A stretch of DNA of 64,000 nucleotides from the NCBI GenBank assembly GCA_030704615.1, contig CM060732.1, forward strand, positions 72,955,053-73,019,052, given 5' to 3'. Of the stretch, positions 21,701-34,576 are shown one piece after another. Made by a program: the position numbers and the translations under genes. Each line of letters starts with the position of its first letter. The stretch's first letter is position 1. The stretch is from Takakia lepidozioides. Lineage: Eukaryota > Streptophyta > Takakiopsida > Takakiales > Takakiaceae. The notes under the pieces are model-generated. The model was not told the DNA's origin. It worked only from the letters and a program-made list of their open reading frames with translations, and did no database searches.

Positions 21701-24700
21701 GGGCTTTGTTCATCTCTACTTTCTGCCGATTGCAAACTCGCACATTCACTTTCAGGTGAATAACCGACCTCCATGGTGCTCAGTATTTCAGTTTTGCATA
21801 TAAATTTCTGAAAGGGGGACATGCAAATGGGAGTCCATAACAATGAATACACTTGTCAGTCCAAACCTTACCAGTCCCTGACTTAGGAAAATTTGAACTA
21901 GCTTCTGCACTTCCTTGGGACCTACTACCAATTTGACAATTTCAACGGCAAATTTTATGTCCTTGTGGTTACACAAGTAGAATAATGAATACGTCAATCC
22001 ATCCTGATCAAGGTATGGCTACTATCATGTTCATCTAAGGAAATGAAAAGACCAACCCTAGATAACTTTGTGCCATAAGCATCGGACCACGACTCCATTC
22101 AGACTGTCATCAGTGATGAGGTTGGTAGCAGATAATTGGGTATCAAAAGGAAAAAAAAGGAGACAAGTAAGCCAATGGGAAGACAATCAACAGAAAGAAC
22201 CCAACATATTTGCAATGAAATAAACAGGAGCCACAACAGGAATTTTCAATCAGACCAGAATAAGAGTACCATAAGGAACAGCTATCATCCATGTTAAAAA
22301 CTGAGCAAGGAAGAGCAAGCAGAAACGTCCCAGGAGAAGTTCAAGCAGGAACACAGGATTGACATACTGACACATCCACGGTCCTTGGTCAGCGCAGGAC
22401 CTGTAAGAAAGCTGACTCCAAGTGACAAAAAGCAGAGTTTTCATCTTTATACTAAGATTCAGTGGCAATCATTTCAACAGATTCAAACACATACCTCCAA
22501 TCCCTGCAATAATAGAGGTATAGAGATCACCTGGAATTTCCGCACATCCGCAGTTACTGCTTGCATGCTCTCAAGGATGACTCTTTGTTGAGAATCATTA
22601 GTTGACACAGTAGCATCCACCTCCCTCTCCAACTGATATAATGCAGCAACCAAGTCTTCTTGTTGCAGCCTTTCACCTTCATTATCCATCTACACAATGA
22701 CAGTTAAGAACTGTAGCTGAGATACCAATCAAGACATGCAACTCACATGCGAGTCCAACACCAGAATTGTTACAATCCCGTTGTAACCCACCATTTTACA
22801 AGTTGACATTTTGCTTAAACGAAGGGAGATTCACCATGGCAGTTGTGGCCTGCCAGCTGCTACTCTTTAATAATTGCATATTCTAATCGGCCCACATCTA
22901 TATTGGAATCTGCCCCTCTCCAATGTTAGAAAGGTTATAGCTGCACTCTTTGCAATCAGTAACCTGATAAATACAGTGATACCTCCAGTTCATGCTGCTT
23001 TGCAACACTTTCTCTCAGTCGGGCTGTAGTACGATTCAATGTCTTGTTAACTTTTTCCAGTTCTTCCTGGAGTCTCTCTCTCTCGTTCTCCAGTTCTGAG
23101 GACCCAGTCTTTGCTGTTTGAAGCTCTTCACGCAACGCAGATAGCAGTGCTTCCAGATGATGGTTAGCCTGTATCAAAATCAGATGTTTGCATGTCAGAG
23201 GGAGAGAGTAGCATTGGTACAGGAAGCAATGGACACACATGTGTTTTCCTTCATATCCCCAGATACATGCATTGTGATCTATATAGAAGTAGGACATCTA
23301 GAACTGAGCTCATGCACATGCATTAGGGACCAACTTTGTCTAATGTTCTGCATAGCAGCAGGTAATGAGATGCTCTCACCATAAAGCCAAATTATGTAGC
23401 CATAACTAGCATCATAGATGTGAGGCCACAGCACACATCCTTGCTTAATCTCTAACCACATTTGCAAATGAGGAGAGCAAGGTAGATCTCAAGGGCAGCC
23501 AAAGCGTTCAGACTAAGATCCAACAAATATTTGCAGAACCTCTCTACAATAAAAGTGAAGTGCTTTGGTCAATTACTATCCTCATAGCTCCACTTTTACA
23601 ATTTCTGGCGTGGTTGTAACATTGGAACATAATGACAGGGAATTGCATTCATGACCACAAAGAAACCATATCCTCGGTTCTTAGTCTGAAACTGAATAAT
23701 TCTACACAGTTGCAGACAGCCAAAAAATCATCATGCACATGCAGTTTGGCTACAGGTCAAAGGCTAAGAGATTGTACTCATAAGACATTGTCAAAGGCGA
23801 AGAGAATGATACTCCAAAGACTGCCTACAAAAACCCAACTATTTTGTGAAGTGCATGAACTACAACCTCATTTTCCTCCATCTCCACAAGCTTTGATCTA
23901 AGAGCTTGACATTCAGCATCCTTCTCGGCAAGGACCTTGTTCTGGTCTTCTGTGTCCTTCAGCACTTTGGCCTGCATCTCTGAAAAGTGCTTCTTAGCCT
24001 CACAACCTTCTTGTTTGCTCATCTGCTTCTCTTTGTCAAGTGCTTCCTCAAGGAATGCCACATTGTCCAGTGCCTTAGAACAAAGATCTGACCATGCATT
24101 CTGATCCATCTCCATGTCAGCAAGTGACACTTGGGTCGCCTGACCATCTTGCGGCAAATTCCCTTTGCTTGTCTTTAACCTTTCCCTATTCTCAATTAGG
24201 CTGGAGAGTTCTTCTTTCAAAACCTCATGTGGGAGTCCCACTCTTGCAAACTCATGGCAATGGACATGACTGATGGCTTGCTCACCTCCTGGCAGTATCT
24301 CAATCACAATCTGCCATTAAAGAGTGCCAAATTGTTAAGGTCGTAATTATGAATATTTCTATGAACTCTTGAGCTCCTCTCAAACCGTATGGTAGTACAA
24401 GAGATTTGGAAATACTACTGAAGCTATGGTGGCAGGAGGCTGAGAATCAATCTAAAGGAGAGTTAGGCAATTGAACATACTAAGCAACCATCACACCTAA
24501 ACACTTTAGATTTTACACATTACCGGCTCCATTGTAGATGTTGCGATCACCAATCGTCTTTTATTAGGATATGCAGAGCCATATTGCTGCATAGCTCGCC
24601 CCAGAATAGCAGAACCGTCCCCTTCTTGCTGGTTCTCAATTGGAACAATGTTGAGCTCTCTCCCCTGTAACATATGCACTTTTTCTCCCTGACGCAGATA

Positions 24701-25007
24701 ATAACCTGAGAATCCACTTTGAGATGCTGCAACACAGGGCCCCCTGTCGAGTTGCACCACCTGCAGGGCACATTAAAACATGTCAGTAGGAGGCCTGATG
24801 TATGGTAACTTAATGTGGTTCTCATACAGCCTTGTCATTACAACAATGCAGTGTCAGGCTGCATGACCCCTTGCTTGTGATCTCTAAACGTAGAGGCCAC
24901 ATAAGCCCTCCGAACTGTCTGCGGCACTGAGCAGCTAGCCACTGCAGAGGGGCAAACGGGAGGTAGAGGGAGGAAAGAATGAAAGAGCGAATCTTTAGTA
25001 CTTCCAT
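15767..25007 (-). CDS. multi-exon gene for a very long coiled-coil protein
   Basis: Ten exons read on the minus strand: 25007-24828, 24760-24524, 24310-23867, 23168-22983, 22689-22531, 21807-21256, 20655-20461, 20103-19996, 19600-16310 and 15853-15767. Each is a whole number of codons, and nearly every edge has AG before and GT after it (for example CAG|GTACAG at 21256 and CCAG|GTGAT at 22531). The product exceeds 1800 residues. After a globular N-terminal 140 residues it is almost all Leu-, Glu- and Lys-rich heptad repeat with repeated phrases such as LNVE..S(L/V)KNEL and SLLEKEKD. I do not recognise the family; golgin-, CIP1- or myosin-tail-like scaffolds look similar. Start Met (25007) and C-terminal exons are uncertain. 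Confidence 0.78.
16310..19600 (-). CDS. 3.3-kb coiled-coil exon of the same gene
   Basis: A single open exon of 1097 codons, entered at TCCTAG|GCG and left at GAGAAG|GTATGT. Several segments of about 150-180 residues repeat with the same internal order (a LREQL-type block, then VALAEKAK.LNVE..SVKEEL, then SEVSLKQ(K/R)L and SLLEKE.D), so the exon grew by internal duplication. Plus-strand frames here, such as 16554-17336, are shadows rich in Ser and Cys. Confidence 0.88.
19889..20660 (-). repeat. tandem duplication in the coiled-coil gene, unit 1
   Basis: About 772 bases almost identical to 20661-21451. It contains the exon 20655-20461 (65 codons) and the exon 20103-19996 (36 codons, SDKEDSTSELLAALANQ). 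Confidence 0.88.
20661..21451 (-). repeat. tandem duplication in the coiled-coil gene, unit 2
   Basis: The second unit repeats the 65-codon stretch as the end of exon 21807-21256, differing at one residue (LEPNQ against LESNQ). Its copy of the 36-codon exon is ruined: one base is lost after TTGCTTGCA, an unrelated stretch of about 35 bases is inserted, and the donor CAGGTC has become CATGTC. Confidence 0.85.
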
Positions 25008-25489
25008 GGAAAAAGAGCTTATGGGAGAAAGACAGACCTATATTATATCCACTGAAGGCCCAGAGGGAAAGAGAACGAGTAGAGGATAGATCACAAAAGA
25101 GAGGTGGGGGGTGAGAGAAGGATCTCCGGTTTCATCCCAGAAGCACCCACAGCAAAGGACAATGTAGTGACAAGGAACTGAGAGTTGATGTGAGGGTGGC
25201 GTGGACAACATGCTAGGAGACACACTAATAATTTCAACATTGCTGTTGTAGTCCCGCATCTAACACTGATGGGGCACTTGTGGCTGTGATTGCACTACGA
25301 GTCACACTATGCCTGAGCGAGAGAGAACAACAAAAAAAACATTGTTCTGTCAAAAGAGAGAAATGAAATGAAATGAAATGGTGCTTTATAACGTCCGCGG
25401 AAAGCTCATAGAGCTTATGGGACAAAATGGAAAGAAAACATGAGAGAGGAAACAGGAAACCAGAGCCAGAGATAAGGACTACTGTTTGA

Positions 25490-25900
25490 GTGATTGTCTA
25501 AGGGTGAGTGCCTCGTGCTGGTAAGCTGTCAAGCATTTCTGATCTACATAGCGAAAGACTTCAGTGAGAGATTGGGTTCCACGGAATAGACAGTGGAATC
25601 TCCCTCTCATGGTATAGAGGGCAATAGAAGAAGAAGTGTTCTTCAGTTTCAATTTCCTGGTTGCGCCCTGTTCTCCCGCTGCAGGTTTTCCCATATGCCA
25701 GTCTCTATCCGTAGGTTGTGGGAGCCCACCCTGGACCGCCCCAAAGCCCTCAGGAGAGAAGGAGATAAAGATGCCCAAAGGTAATTGGGCCGCAAGATTC
25801 TATCGTCTCGGAGAACCAAGAATGTTTCTCGATAGAAATGGAGCTTTGTCGGGAGGTTGGGTAACTTCCAAGTTCTCCTGACATGTAGTTCCATAAGCTC
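25490..25900 (-). pseudogene. LINE 3' fragment: RT zinc-binding tail
   Basis: On the minus strand the phrases SRVGSHNLRIETGIWEN and, in the next frame, ETEEHFFFYCPLYHE match the typical tail of non-LTR retrotransposon ORF2, where a short zinc-binding motif follows the RT. There is no RT in front of it, so the insertion is truncated. It lies just upstream of the coiled-coil gene. Confidence 0.7.
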
Positions 25901-27370
25901 CCTTGTAATGAGTCTGTTGCGGTCATGCTTGGATGTGATGTCCCCCCCAAAGAGAGAAAGGAAGAAAGAAACTGTTTAGCTGATTACAACCACAAAATCC
26001 AAATCTCAAGCCTTGGATGGAGGTTGGGGAAGAAAGAGACATAGAGAGAAGACACGCTTTCTTTACAATGAACCCGTTCATTACTACACAATTGATCTCT
26101 TCTCTTCCCCCCAGTGCAGACATTGAGTGGAAGGGATGGAGAGCAGCGGTTGCAATCAGCTTATTCAACCAGATGGTTTCAAATTGTCTCAGACAACATG
26201 TCAGGGAGTTTCAGGCAGATGTGACCAACACACCCAGTCGGGCATGTCAAGTTCCAGGCCTGTACGCCAAGCTTAAGTGAACTCGTCCTTTCATTTGAGT
26301 TGGGCCCAGGAACCCAACGTGCATTGACGAAAGAAACAAGAATCCTAATCCACTACCCTCATCCTGCTTCAAATCTTAGTGACCAGTTGGAACTGCCCTC
26401 TTTCCCTCCCAATACCACGCTCATCAGTCTAATCAGACTATTACCTGGTGATCTTCTCGTATCATTGTCGACATCTGTTCGTCCTCTTTTTCCTCCTGAT
26501 CAGTCCCGTCCATAATAATCATGCAAACCGCCAATAAATGACACATACACAGCGTGCGACGTTGATTCTCTTGTAGATTTCCATTGAAGGCCCCATCTAG
26601 ATTTCAAAATTCTTGCCAACTCCCTTTCCCTCCGTGTCTATTCGCTCCGGTAAGAAAGTAACTGCTCTAACTACACTATGCAGGATTTACAGAAAATCTC
26701 CAATCTATTGTACGACAGACCTCTCTCTCGGAAACGGACTCGTTCTATCTGTCCCTGTGTGTTCCTTCAGGTAACATTTATGTTCGGCCGGATATCCTCT
26801 ACATGCTCGGCATGTGCACTGCAGCAGGAAATCTTGTCGGGAAATCTATGTATGCAGATGAACGAAGATCCCCTAGCGCGCGGATAATTCTCTCCCAATC
26901 TTCCATCTATTCCCTATTTGTCTCCCGTTTAGTGGGTCGTTTCACTCTGGCGGTTACAGTCTGCCAAAGCGAAATCTGCGATCTACCCACCCAGTATAGC
27001 ATGCAAATATGCGCTTTCAGTTTAACCATCTGCATATCACTGAAATCCGCTCCCAAATTCTGGAAAACTCGTCATGTATGGCAACCAACTTGACTAATCT
27101 TGTGGGGCGCCAACCAGCGCGGGTTCTCAAAAGGCTAAGAAATGAGTTTGCATGTCGGCAGGAAAGTAAGAGAAGAGCAGCGTGGCCCAAGTGTAGAACG
27201 GATTCAATTCCTGGCACCGAGACTGCAGCCACCCCTTTGTTGTTGCACCTCACTTTCATAACCAACTTCTGTCTACGTATTCTGTGCAGTATACGTACCG
27301 AGGTACATACCCACCTGGGCGGGGGAACGTAGGTATTATTTTCCATTTGGAAAATCAACTTCTCAGAGGA
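25901..27370. other. no gene seen
   Basis: Only short frames without recognisable similarity. The stretch 25008-25490 and this one together would hold any promoter of the coiled-coil gene, but I see no clear TATA box at a persuasive distance. Confidence 0.4.
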
Positions 27371-27377
27371 AGGAATA

Positions 27378-27625
27378 TGATCAGTAGACCTAGGGTTCGT
27401 TATGTCTAAGAAAATCAAATGGGGACAGTAAGTGAAACCTTCCGTTAATGAACCATATTAATAATCCCATATTCTTTGTACTGTTTTTACATCTCGTATA
27501 TAAATACAGAACTCTTGCGAGACATAAAAATAAAAAGCTCGGGGGAGGATGGGAGGTGAGCCACATGCATTTACGACGTACCTGCATGTTATTTTTTGCT
27601 AGGACTAATTTCTGTTGTCTTTTTC
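27378..27625 (+). repeat. dispersed repeat with TATA box, copy 1
   Basis: Two blocks lie side by side. The first (27378-27465, starting CAGTAGACCTAGGGTTCG) recurs at 57315-57392. The second (27466-27625: CCCATATTCTTTGTACTG, TATATAAATAC, GCGAGACATAAAAATAAAAAG, then GCATTTACGACGTACCTGC) recurs at 62226-62410 and inverted at 63788-63955. No protein is encoded. Confidence 0.8.
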
Positions 27626-27629
27626 TTTT

Positions 27630-29830
27630 GTGTGTAGCTACGGTGGAGGGTTCGATTCCCTAAATACAAGTTTGTTCTTCAAAGTGGGTCGCAGTGAGTG
27701 GCTGTGTATGTGTGGGCCATCCCGCCACTTGAATGGCAAATGCTCGCAGACAAGTGGAGTGCACAGAGCATAACGGGCTGTAACGGACATTTCACACATT
27801 CCTGTACACCTGTTGGCCCTCAGACCATTATTTTATTTTATTTTCGATTCCGATTGCTGCAATGTTCTAACTTGGCCCCCCCATATCATAAGTTGCTACA
27901 TGATTTTTTGAATTGTTTTCAAGTCACTTGAGAGGTCCCCAAACTATCTGTACTTTGACCTCCTCCTTTCGGGCAGCGTTTGCAATTCTTCGTATATCAT
28001 ACATTTCCAATTACAATGGTCATTGGAATTGAAACTCGACGTCTCACATCATATCGTACTTGACTCCCACGGTGTCGGACCTCACCGTTTCTTTTAAGGT
28101 ATTTACGTTGTAGCACAAATGGCATCTAGGAGAACCTTAGAGGAGCAAGTATGGCGCTTGTACAAAATACATAGTCGAAATGGCCGGCGATAATATGAGA
28201 TTTTGAATGGGTGTTGGGCCAATGAACCTAAAACCTAGTTGACTTGCTGAGGCGAATAACCCAGAATTGACATAGCAAATTGGAGGCTCTGAACATGGAG
28301 ACTAGGCAGAAATTAGGGCAAACACCACCAAAAAAATAAAAATTTAAACCACCATTCATAAGTACAAAACCTTAGATTGGCTTATATTGCATTTCAATCA
28401 ATCTATACTAAGTGGCATATTTGAACCCTGGCCCAAAAGACCCTGCCTAATGCTACATGGCACATAGAGAAGAATTATCAATGTTAGCAAAGTTCGTGGA
28501 AATACAAAATAAAATTACCAAGTAACTTGGCTCACAAAGCTTGTAAACACGACACATTACAGACGATGACACTAGCACCAGCCAAGAGAGGCAAGAGACC
28601 TGCCAAGGGAGCACCTTTTTCATATTTAGGAACTTTATCATCCAAACCAGGTTGCTATCAAAAAATTACTGAAGTGTTAGGAGTTGAACACCAAGTCGAA
28701 TGGCTACTAAGGGAGTTCTCTGCTAAACTACCCATACGCATGATACAAATACATTACTACAATGTCTATCTATAGAGCCTATACTTACCCATATATATAC
28801 ATATGTAGAAACATGGGCAGCATACCTCCACGGCCTCCCGCCCACTCGGAACGGGGCGATCTCCTGTAGGTGGTCGATGGGATCTGGCTCCTCTGTTGTA
28901 AATTGCCTTCATTCAATATAGCGCCACGTGCCTCCCTCTTGGGGCCCCTTTGGCGAATGGTGGGCCCACCAAATCAGCTTTTGGCGAAAAGTTTGCATTT
29001 TTCAGCCTCTTTGCCCTTGTCGCCAAGACCCATGCTAGGTCGAAATCTGGTGATTATTCTCCACTAAAAGAATGGGAGTCCCACCTTGTAAGGTTTGGAT
29101 ATGTGGATTGAAATCTCATGGCCGGTCTGCTCTCCGCTCATGGATAAACAATCCCCCATACTACCACTCTAAATGGGCTGGTTACTCCTCATCATATATA
29201 TATGTATATATGACGCCTCCCCAAGGGCTGGTTACTCCTCATAAGTGGAAGTGACCTTCCTTTCAACTCTCCTGCAAAGGCTATAGGACGGTTGGGGTTT
29301 GTGAAGAGCCAAGTCAGAGGAAGGTTGCACGCACACTTAGGTGTCTGTCTTTTCTGGTGGATCGGGTGAGTAGGGTAAGTTGGCCTATGACCGAACACCC
29401 CATTACACTTATGTCAGTACCTATGACCATGTTGGTCCCAAAACTCTCCATTTTTGTCACTTGGCAAACAATCATTTGATATGGAGCATACTACACTTAC
29501 CCAACGAGTTGAATGCAAGCGTGGGAGCCTTGCCAGTATGGTCTCCGGGGATGCCCGTTCCGGCGGGCGCACTGTCAAATCCCCACCACCTTGCTCCCCT
29601 CTCACCTGCGAGCCTGTATTTGTAGATTAAAGCACTAGGAAATCTGGTCTAGTGTAAGAAACAGATGGTAGTGTGGTGGCTAGGTGATGTGCGTTGCAAG
29701 ATGACGTTTGAGGTTCAATTCGTGGCAATATAGTCAAGTGGCAATAGTCAAGTTGACTGATAGGTTGCACATGGGATTGATTAATATATTTTTTCATCTC
29801 CAAAATAATCCTAAGTCCAAGATCGTCGCT
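27630..29830. other. no gene seen; short repeats
   Basis: Noncoding. GGGCTGGTTACTCCTCAT occurs twice (29177 and 29226) around a TATATATATG run. A weak tRNA-like pair of boxes near 29675-29730 (GGCTAGGTGATGTG and GGTTCAATTC) may be a SINE remnant. Confidence 0.4.
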
Positions 29831-29834
29831 AAGC

Positions 29835-30145
29835 TCCCTTGTTCCCTCTGTCCCCTCCTTGTTCCCAGTCCCGCTCCCCTATCCCTGTCCCCTGTACTCG
29901 CTCCCCTGTTCTTGGTCCCCACTCCCCTCCTCACCTTATGGAACGCGGCTCGCTCCCCTTTTCCCGGTCCTCGCTCCCCTCCTCACCCCCGGTTCCCGAC
30001 CTCGCTCCCCTGTTCCTGATCTCGCTCCCCGTTCCTGACCCCGCTCCCCGTTCCTGACCCCGCTCCCCTACTCATCATGTGGAATGCGGCTCGCTCCCTG
30101 TTCGTGGTCCCCGCTCCCCTGTCCCACTATGGGGAGCAAGGATCT
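29835..30145. repeat. CT-rich simple repeat
   Basis: Repeated phrases CTCGCTCCCCTGTTCC, CTGACCCCGCTCCCC and GGAACGCGGCTCGCTCCC. The next about 100 bases (30130-30240) carry the complementary composition (GGAACAGGGGAGC), so the array could fold back. Confidence 0.75.
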
Positions 30146-30239
30146 TGGACCAGGAACAGGGGAGCAAAATTGGAGAATGTTGGGGAACATGGTCCTAAAG
30201 GTGGGGAGCGTGAGGAGGGAGCAGGAGGTGTGGAGCGCT

Positions 30240-33020
30240 CCCCACCTTCACAATGGGGGAAGACATTTGAAAGGGAGTCTGCCGGAGCCTCCCTGAGCTC
30301 AGGCCAGTGGCCCACCACCTCACACGCTTGCCTTAAACTTGTCGGCTAAGTGTAATCCTTGCCATTTGATATAACCCCCCAAAAAGTGTGATTGGTCATA
30401 GGGCTCTTGGTGTATACAAGCATTCTGATTGGTTCGACTTTGAAACCCTACAACTTTGTGTAGGATTCATGAAATCAAATAGTTCCAAGTTTGTAGGTTG
30501 CCCCATATGTGGGACACCTTCTGAAGTTTACCTGAGGTAAAAATGACCAAAATTCACCGTTAGATTTTTCACCGTCGTTATTTGAACGGTCATAGGCCAA
30601 CATACCCTAGTGTAGTACGTGACCACATAGAAATGCTCTCTACGCCCATTTTCTTGCATTTATTGCCTTCAAATAGTGGGCGAGTTACAGTCATGGAAAC
30701 GGACCCTTATTGTTGTCCAACATGAATAAAATTTGTTCTTGATTGGCTAGTGTGTGCAATTAGTTTTATCTTTGCATGCTGATTTTTTTATGAGCATGCA
30801 CCACCTTGACATCCCTTGAGAAGATTCAAAACTGCATCACAAACTTGCCCCCTCTTTGTATTGGTGTCAACTGTGTTACTTCACACCATTCATGGTATAG
30901 TACTACATCGACATTCATTATTTATTTATTTATTTATTACATTAATTGAATGTTGATAGGATGTTGTCATGGCATTGGAACAATATATTATTGCATTAGT
31001 CATGACAAATATCATATTGATATTAAATTAAAAAATAATAGTAATAATGTTGATGTAGTTTTGTACCCAAAATGGTATATAACAACATTGCCTTAACCCT
31101 TAAGTGTCCGTAGCTTCTGGCCACTGAACTGCAGAATTCTCGACCAACTTGCGATTTGGTGCACAAAAAGGGGCCACCTATGAGTCTGGTGGGAATCTCC
31201 ACATCTAGGGGTTGGGGGGTGGCCACTGGCCACCCACCAGAGTAGTGTGGAATCAATTACAATAATGGGCGGATGTGTCCACTTTTCCCATAACACCGCG
31301 TCGAGGGGTTCCTGGTGTCCCGCTACACCCCGTAGCCGGTCTTGCTTCCGCGGCTGCCTAGTCCATAGATACCCTAGCTAGTTCGGTGAGGACCCCACAG
31401 ATAATGGGCGAGCGGCAGTCATAGAAACGGACCCTAAGCACACTAGCTAGCCGAGGTTCGAATCCTAGGCTTCCCATTGCACCTCGGGGAAGTCACTTCC
31501 AAAAATTTCCAACCGACGTGCAAAAAAATATAGGGTGCAATTTATTCAAAAAAGATAAAATTTAGAAAACATTTAAAGTAATAAAGGGTACATTATATTG
31601 TGATCAGGGAATTTAAATTAATATAGGGTCTAAAATAATGATTCATTTTTATTTTAAAAAAACAAAATTACTATAGGGTTGAGATAATACCTATGAAATT
31701 TTCCAAAAATATATACATGTTCTTAGCGGAAGGATATAGATATTTGTATGTAGCTTAATGGTAAAATGGTGGCTAGGTAGGATTCAAAAAATGAGAAGGA
31801 AAGCAGGGAGCAGGTGGGGAATATCGCGACAGCCTATTGATCTCCTAAATAGACCAACCACACCAGTTATTAAACTACTTCTCAAAATCTAGAGGACAAT
31901 TTAAATTCAAATATGATCATACCGACAATAAGTGAGTAGATGTAGACTCAATTATTAGTTCAGTCACTATGACTTTCGATAGAGCGCAAAACATTTATAC
32001 TTTGAATGTTGATGATGCGAATGCTTTAAATGAATTTATTTCAACCAAATGATAAATTCATTTGTCTTGTAAAAATAATAATAATAATAATAAAATGCAT
32101 TATTAATATAGGGTGTCTAATATTTGTTTGAAACAAAAAATTATAATTAAAATAGCATGCCAAAAATTCACCATATTACAAAATTATATAATTATAGGGT
32201 ACTAAAAAATACCCAAAGTAAAAGTAATACCCCCCTACAAAATACCCATTTATCTCACGTGCCCTATACAAGTGATAGGGAGTGACTTCCCCGGGGCATT
32301 GCACATGAATTGCAACGTAGTTTTTTTTTGTATCAATTGCACCAAAGTGAAAGTAAGTACAATAACTCATTGGTGGCTAAAGTAGGCAGATATTGAGGGG
32401 GCATGAAGGCTCATGCATTAGAATAAAATTGCGAGGCAGGAGGTGGGAAGGTGGTATGCGCGGTATGAGGAAGATCTGGCCTATGAGGAGAGGATGGGGT
32501 CGGACTTTGGTCAGAGTATTGGGAAAGTGATTGAATTTTAGTCTGAGAGAGGAGATGGAACTACTCCTATGAGATCTCGGCATGCTTCGAATTTTACCCA
32601 GCCTAAGGGCTTGGTAAAAATGTCGGCAGGTTGTCGAGTAATCTGAATGGTCCCATCAGCTACTTTTTCCCTAGTGAAATGTATATGGGTGTCAATGTGT
32701 TTGGTTTTGGAATGAAAAATAGGGTTTTTAGTCAGGTCTATGGCTCCTTGATTGTCACAATTATCCTAAATTTTCCAGAATTTTCAAAACTTTATGTAAT
32801 TTCAATGAATTTTTAAGTGATTGTCCTCTAAAAACTCATAGTAAATGGAGACCATGTCCAAATAAGCTCAATGTTTTAGGATAATTCAAGAACAATATAT
32901 TAAAGATAGTGATATCAGTATGTACAAAAGAATCTTTTTGATTGGGAGATTCGATCGAAAACATGTCCAACAATATTGTATTTTGGCACCTCTATCAAAT
33001 GACTTAACTTAAACATCTTG
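30240..33020. other. AT-rich noncoding DNA with simple repeats
   Basis: Contains TTTATTTATTTA (about 30918) and AATAATAATAAT (about 32080) runs. A phrase GGGCGAG..(A)CAGTCAT(G/A)GAAACGGACCCT(T/A)A occurs at about 30680 and 31407. A box-B-like GGTTCGAATCC at 31453 has no good partner box A. No gene seen. Confidence 0.45.
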
Positions 33021-33028
33021 TTAAAGAG

Positions 33029-34576
33029 GAACAGTTTGATGAAGGCAAGTTAAAGACTTTTAAGACGGGAGATTTGGTTCTCAGGTTGCAGAAGAAGGGG
33101 AAGATTAAAGCTTCTAAGCTTAAATCACCATGGAAATGACCTTAAGTCATACAGAAGATGTATGATAACAACACCGCCATGTTACAAACCATTAACAAAG
33201 AGATGCTGGGAAGAGTCAATGCCAATAAGTTGAAGGGGTACAGTGGTATCCATGACAAACCATTGCAGCACGATTTGCATGTTGAAACGCAGAAGCAGTC
33301 ACGGGCTGCGCCAGTGATACCAACGGGGTATAGAGCACTTGTCGCTAGGCCGACCGTATATGACCAGGACGGGCAGTACAAGCGCGACACAACCTATCAC
33401 AGCCCATCACAGTGTGGCACAGCCTATCACAGCTCATCACGGCGCAACACAGCCTATCACAGCCCATCACAACGTGTCACAGCCTATCACAGCTTACCAC
33501 AGTGCCACACAGCCTATCACAGCTCAACACAACCTACTAGGGTTACACAATCCATAGGATCAGTGACAGGTGGACGTGGGTTAACATCCGGAGAGTTGCC
33601 GTCGGAAAAGTGGATGAATGCACGTTTAGAAATGGACACGTGGACGCCAGAGCGAGACACACAGCCGGACATGGATTGCAAAAGCAAGTGTCATCAAGAA
33701 AGAAGACAAAATTGGCCGTCAAGGTACCTACCCGGCACATTAACTTATTATGGGGCCATTAATGCATACAGGGAACGGGTAACGGAACCCTTTACAAATA
33801 CCGAAAAGCGAAATCCAGGTCTCATGTGCTATCCTAGTGGACAGTCCAGGGGGGAAAATCCATGGAAGGAAATTAAATTACAAAACAAATCACACAGCCA
33901 ACAGCCAATCATGAGCCAGAATTACCTGCAGAAGGTATTTTCCAAGAAGCGAAATCAAGAAATTGGAGGGATTCTGAGCGCAAGAGTTGGCGTCGTTCCA
34001 AGTAACGGGCGTCTCGTCAGGAGAGACAATCAAAGCTATAGCTTTGAAGCTATGGCAGAAATAACAGACTACACGCTCGCCTTATTACTTACGCAGTGGC
34101 ACAAGGACAGACGAACGGAGAGCACATTTTCTCTAAGTCGATACTTGCAAGCCCCACAGGCTTACAAGCACTTACCCATTTCATTCTGCGCCAACCATAC
34201 TTTTATGCTTTGTGCTCTGCAGGCGTTTCTTCAGTTGTTGCAACCAAAACCTGTCTGTTTGTCCAGAATGAAGAGAGTGAGAGGAATGGAAGATATCAGG
34301 GTGAAAAGCACCACAATCTTACAGAAGCAAACGATCACTGCACCACAGGCGGTGCAGCTACTGAAGGAGCTGCGATTGGAGGGATTGCTACGCAAAGACT
34401 GGTCCTTGCATCATCGGCAGTTCATGATACAATTTCTTCAAAACTTTGAGCCTCGGACAGGAGTTACTCAGGTGAGGGGAGTAGATATAGAAATTACTCC
34501 CAGTACCTGCAGCAACTGTTTGATTTGCCATCAGGACATGTGGAGGTGGAAGAGCACAGGGCAAGATTGCAGATAG
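33029..34576 (+). pseudogene. Ty3/gypsy integrase tail running into a long 3' reading frame
   Basis: The start shows the integrase C-terminal pattern FKTGDLVLRLQKKGK, SKLKSPWK, then VNANKLKGYSG, with TGA and TAA where relatives keep Trp-Gly-Pro. From 33158 the frame stays open for 472 codons, through a CACAG repeat translated as Tyr-His-Ser-rich sequence, to a helical region with LLKELRLEGLLRKDWSLHH and VRGVDIEITPS. The upstream part of the element is missing. What the extension does is unknown. Confidence 0.7.
33384..33540 (+). repeat. CACAG minisatellite, second array
   Basis: Units of about 27-28 bases on the theme CACAGCCTATCACAGCTCAT. It is part of the open frame that follows integrase. 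Confidence 0.82.

Noticed and set aside
24524-25007. N-terminus of the coiled-coil protein as an FHA domain
   Set aside because: LRQGEKVHMLQGRELNIVP faintly recalls the end of an FHA fold, but the GR and SRxH signatures are missing.
31440-31475. tRNA gene (GGTTCGAATCC)
   Set aside because: The T-arm stem has a mismatch and no matching D-arm, anticodon arm or acceptor stem could be drawn.
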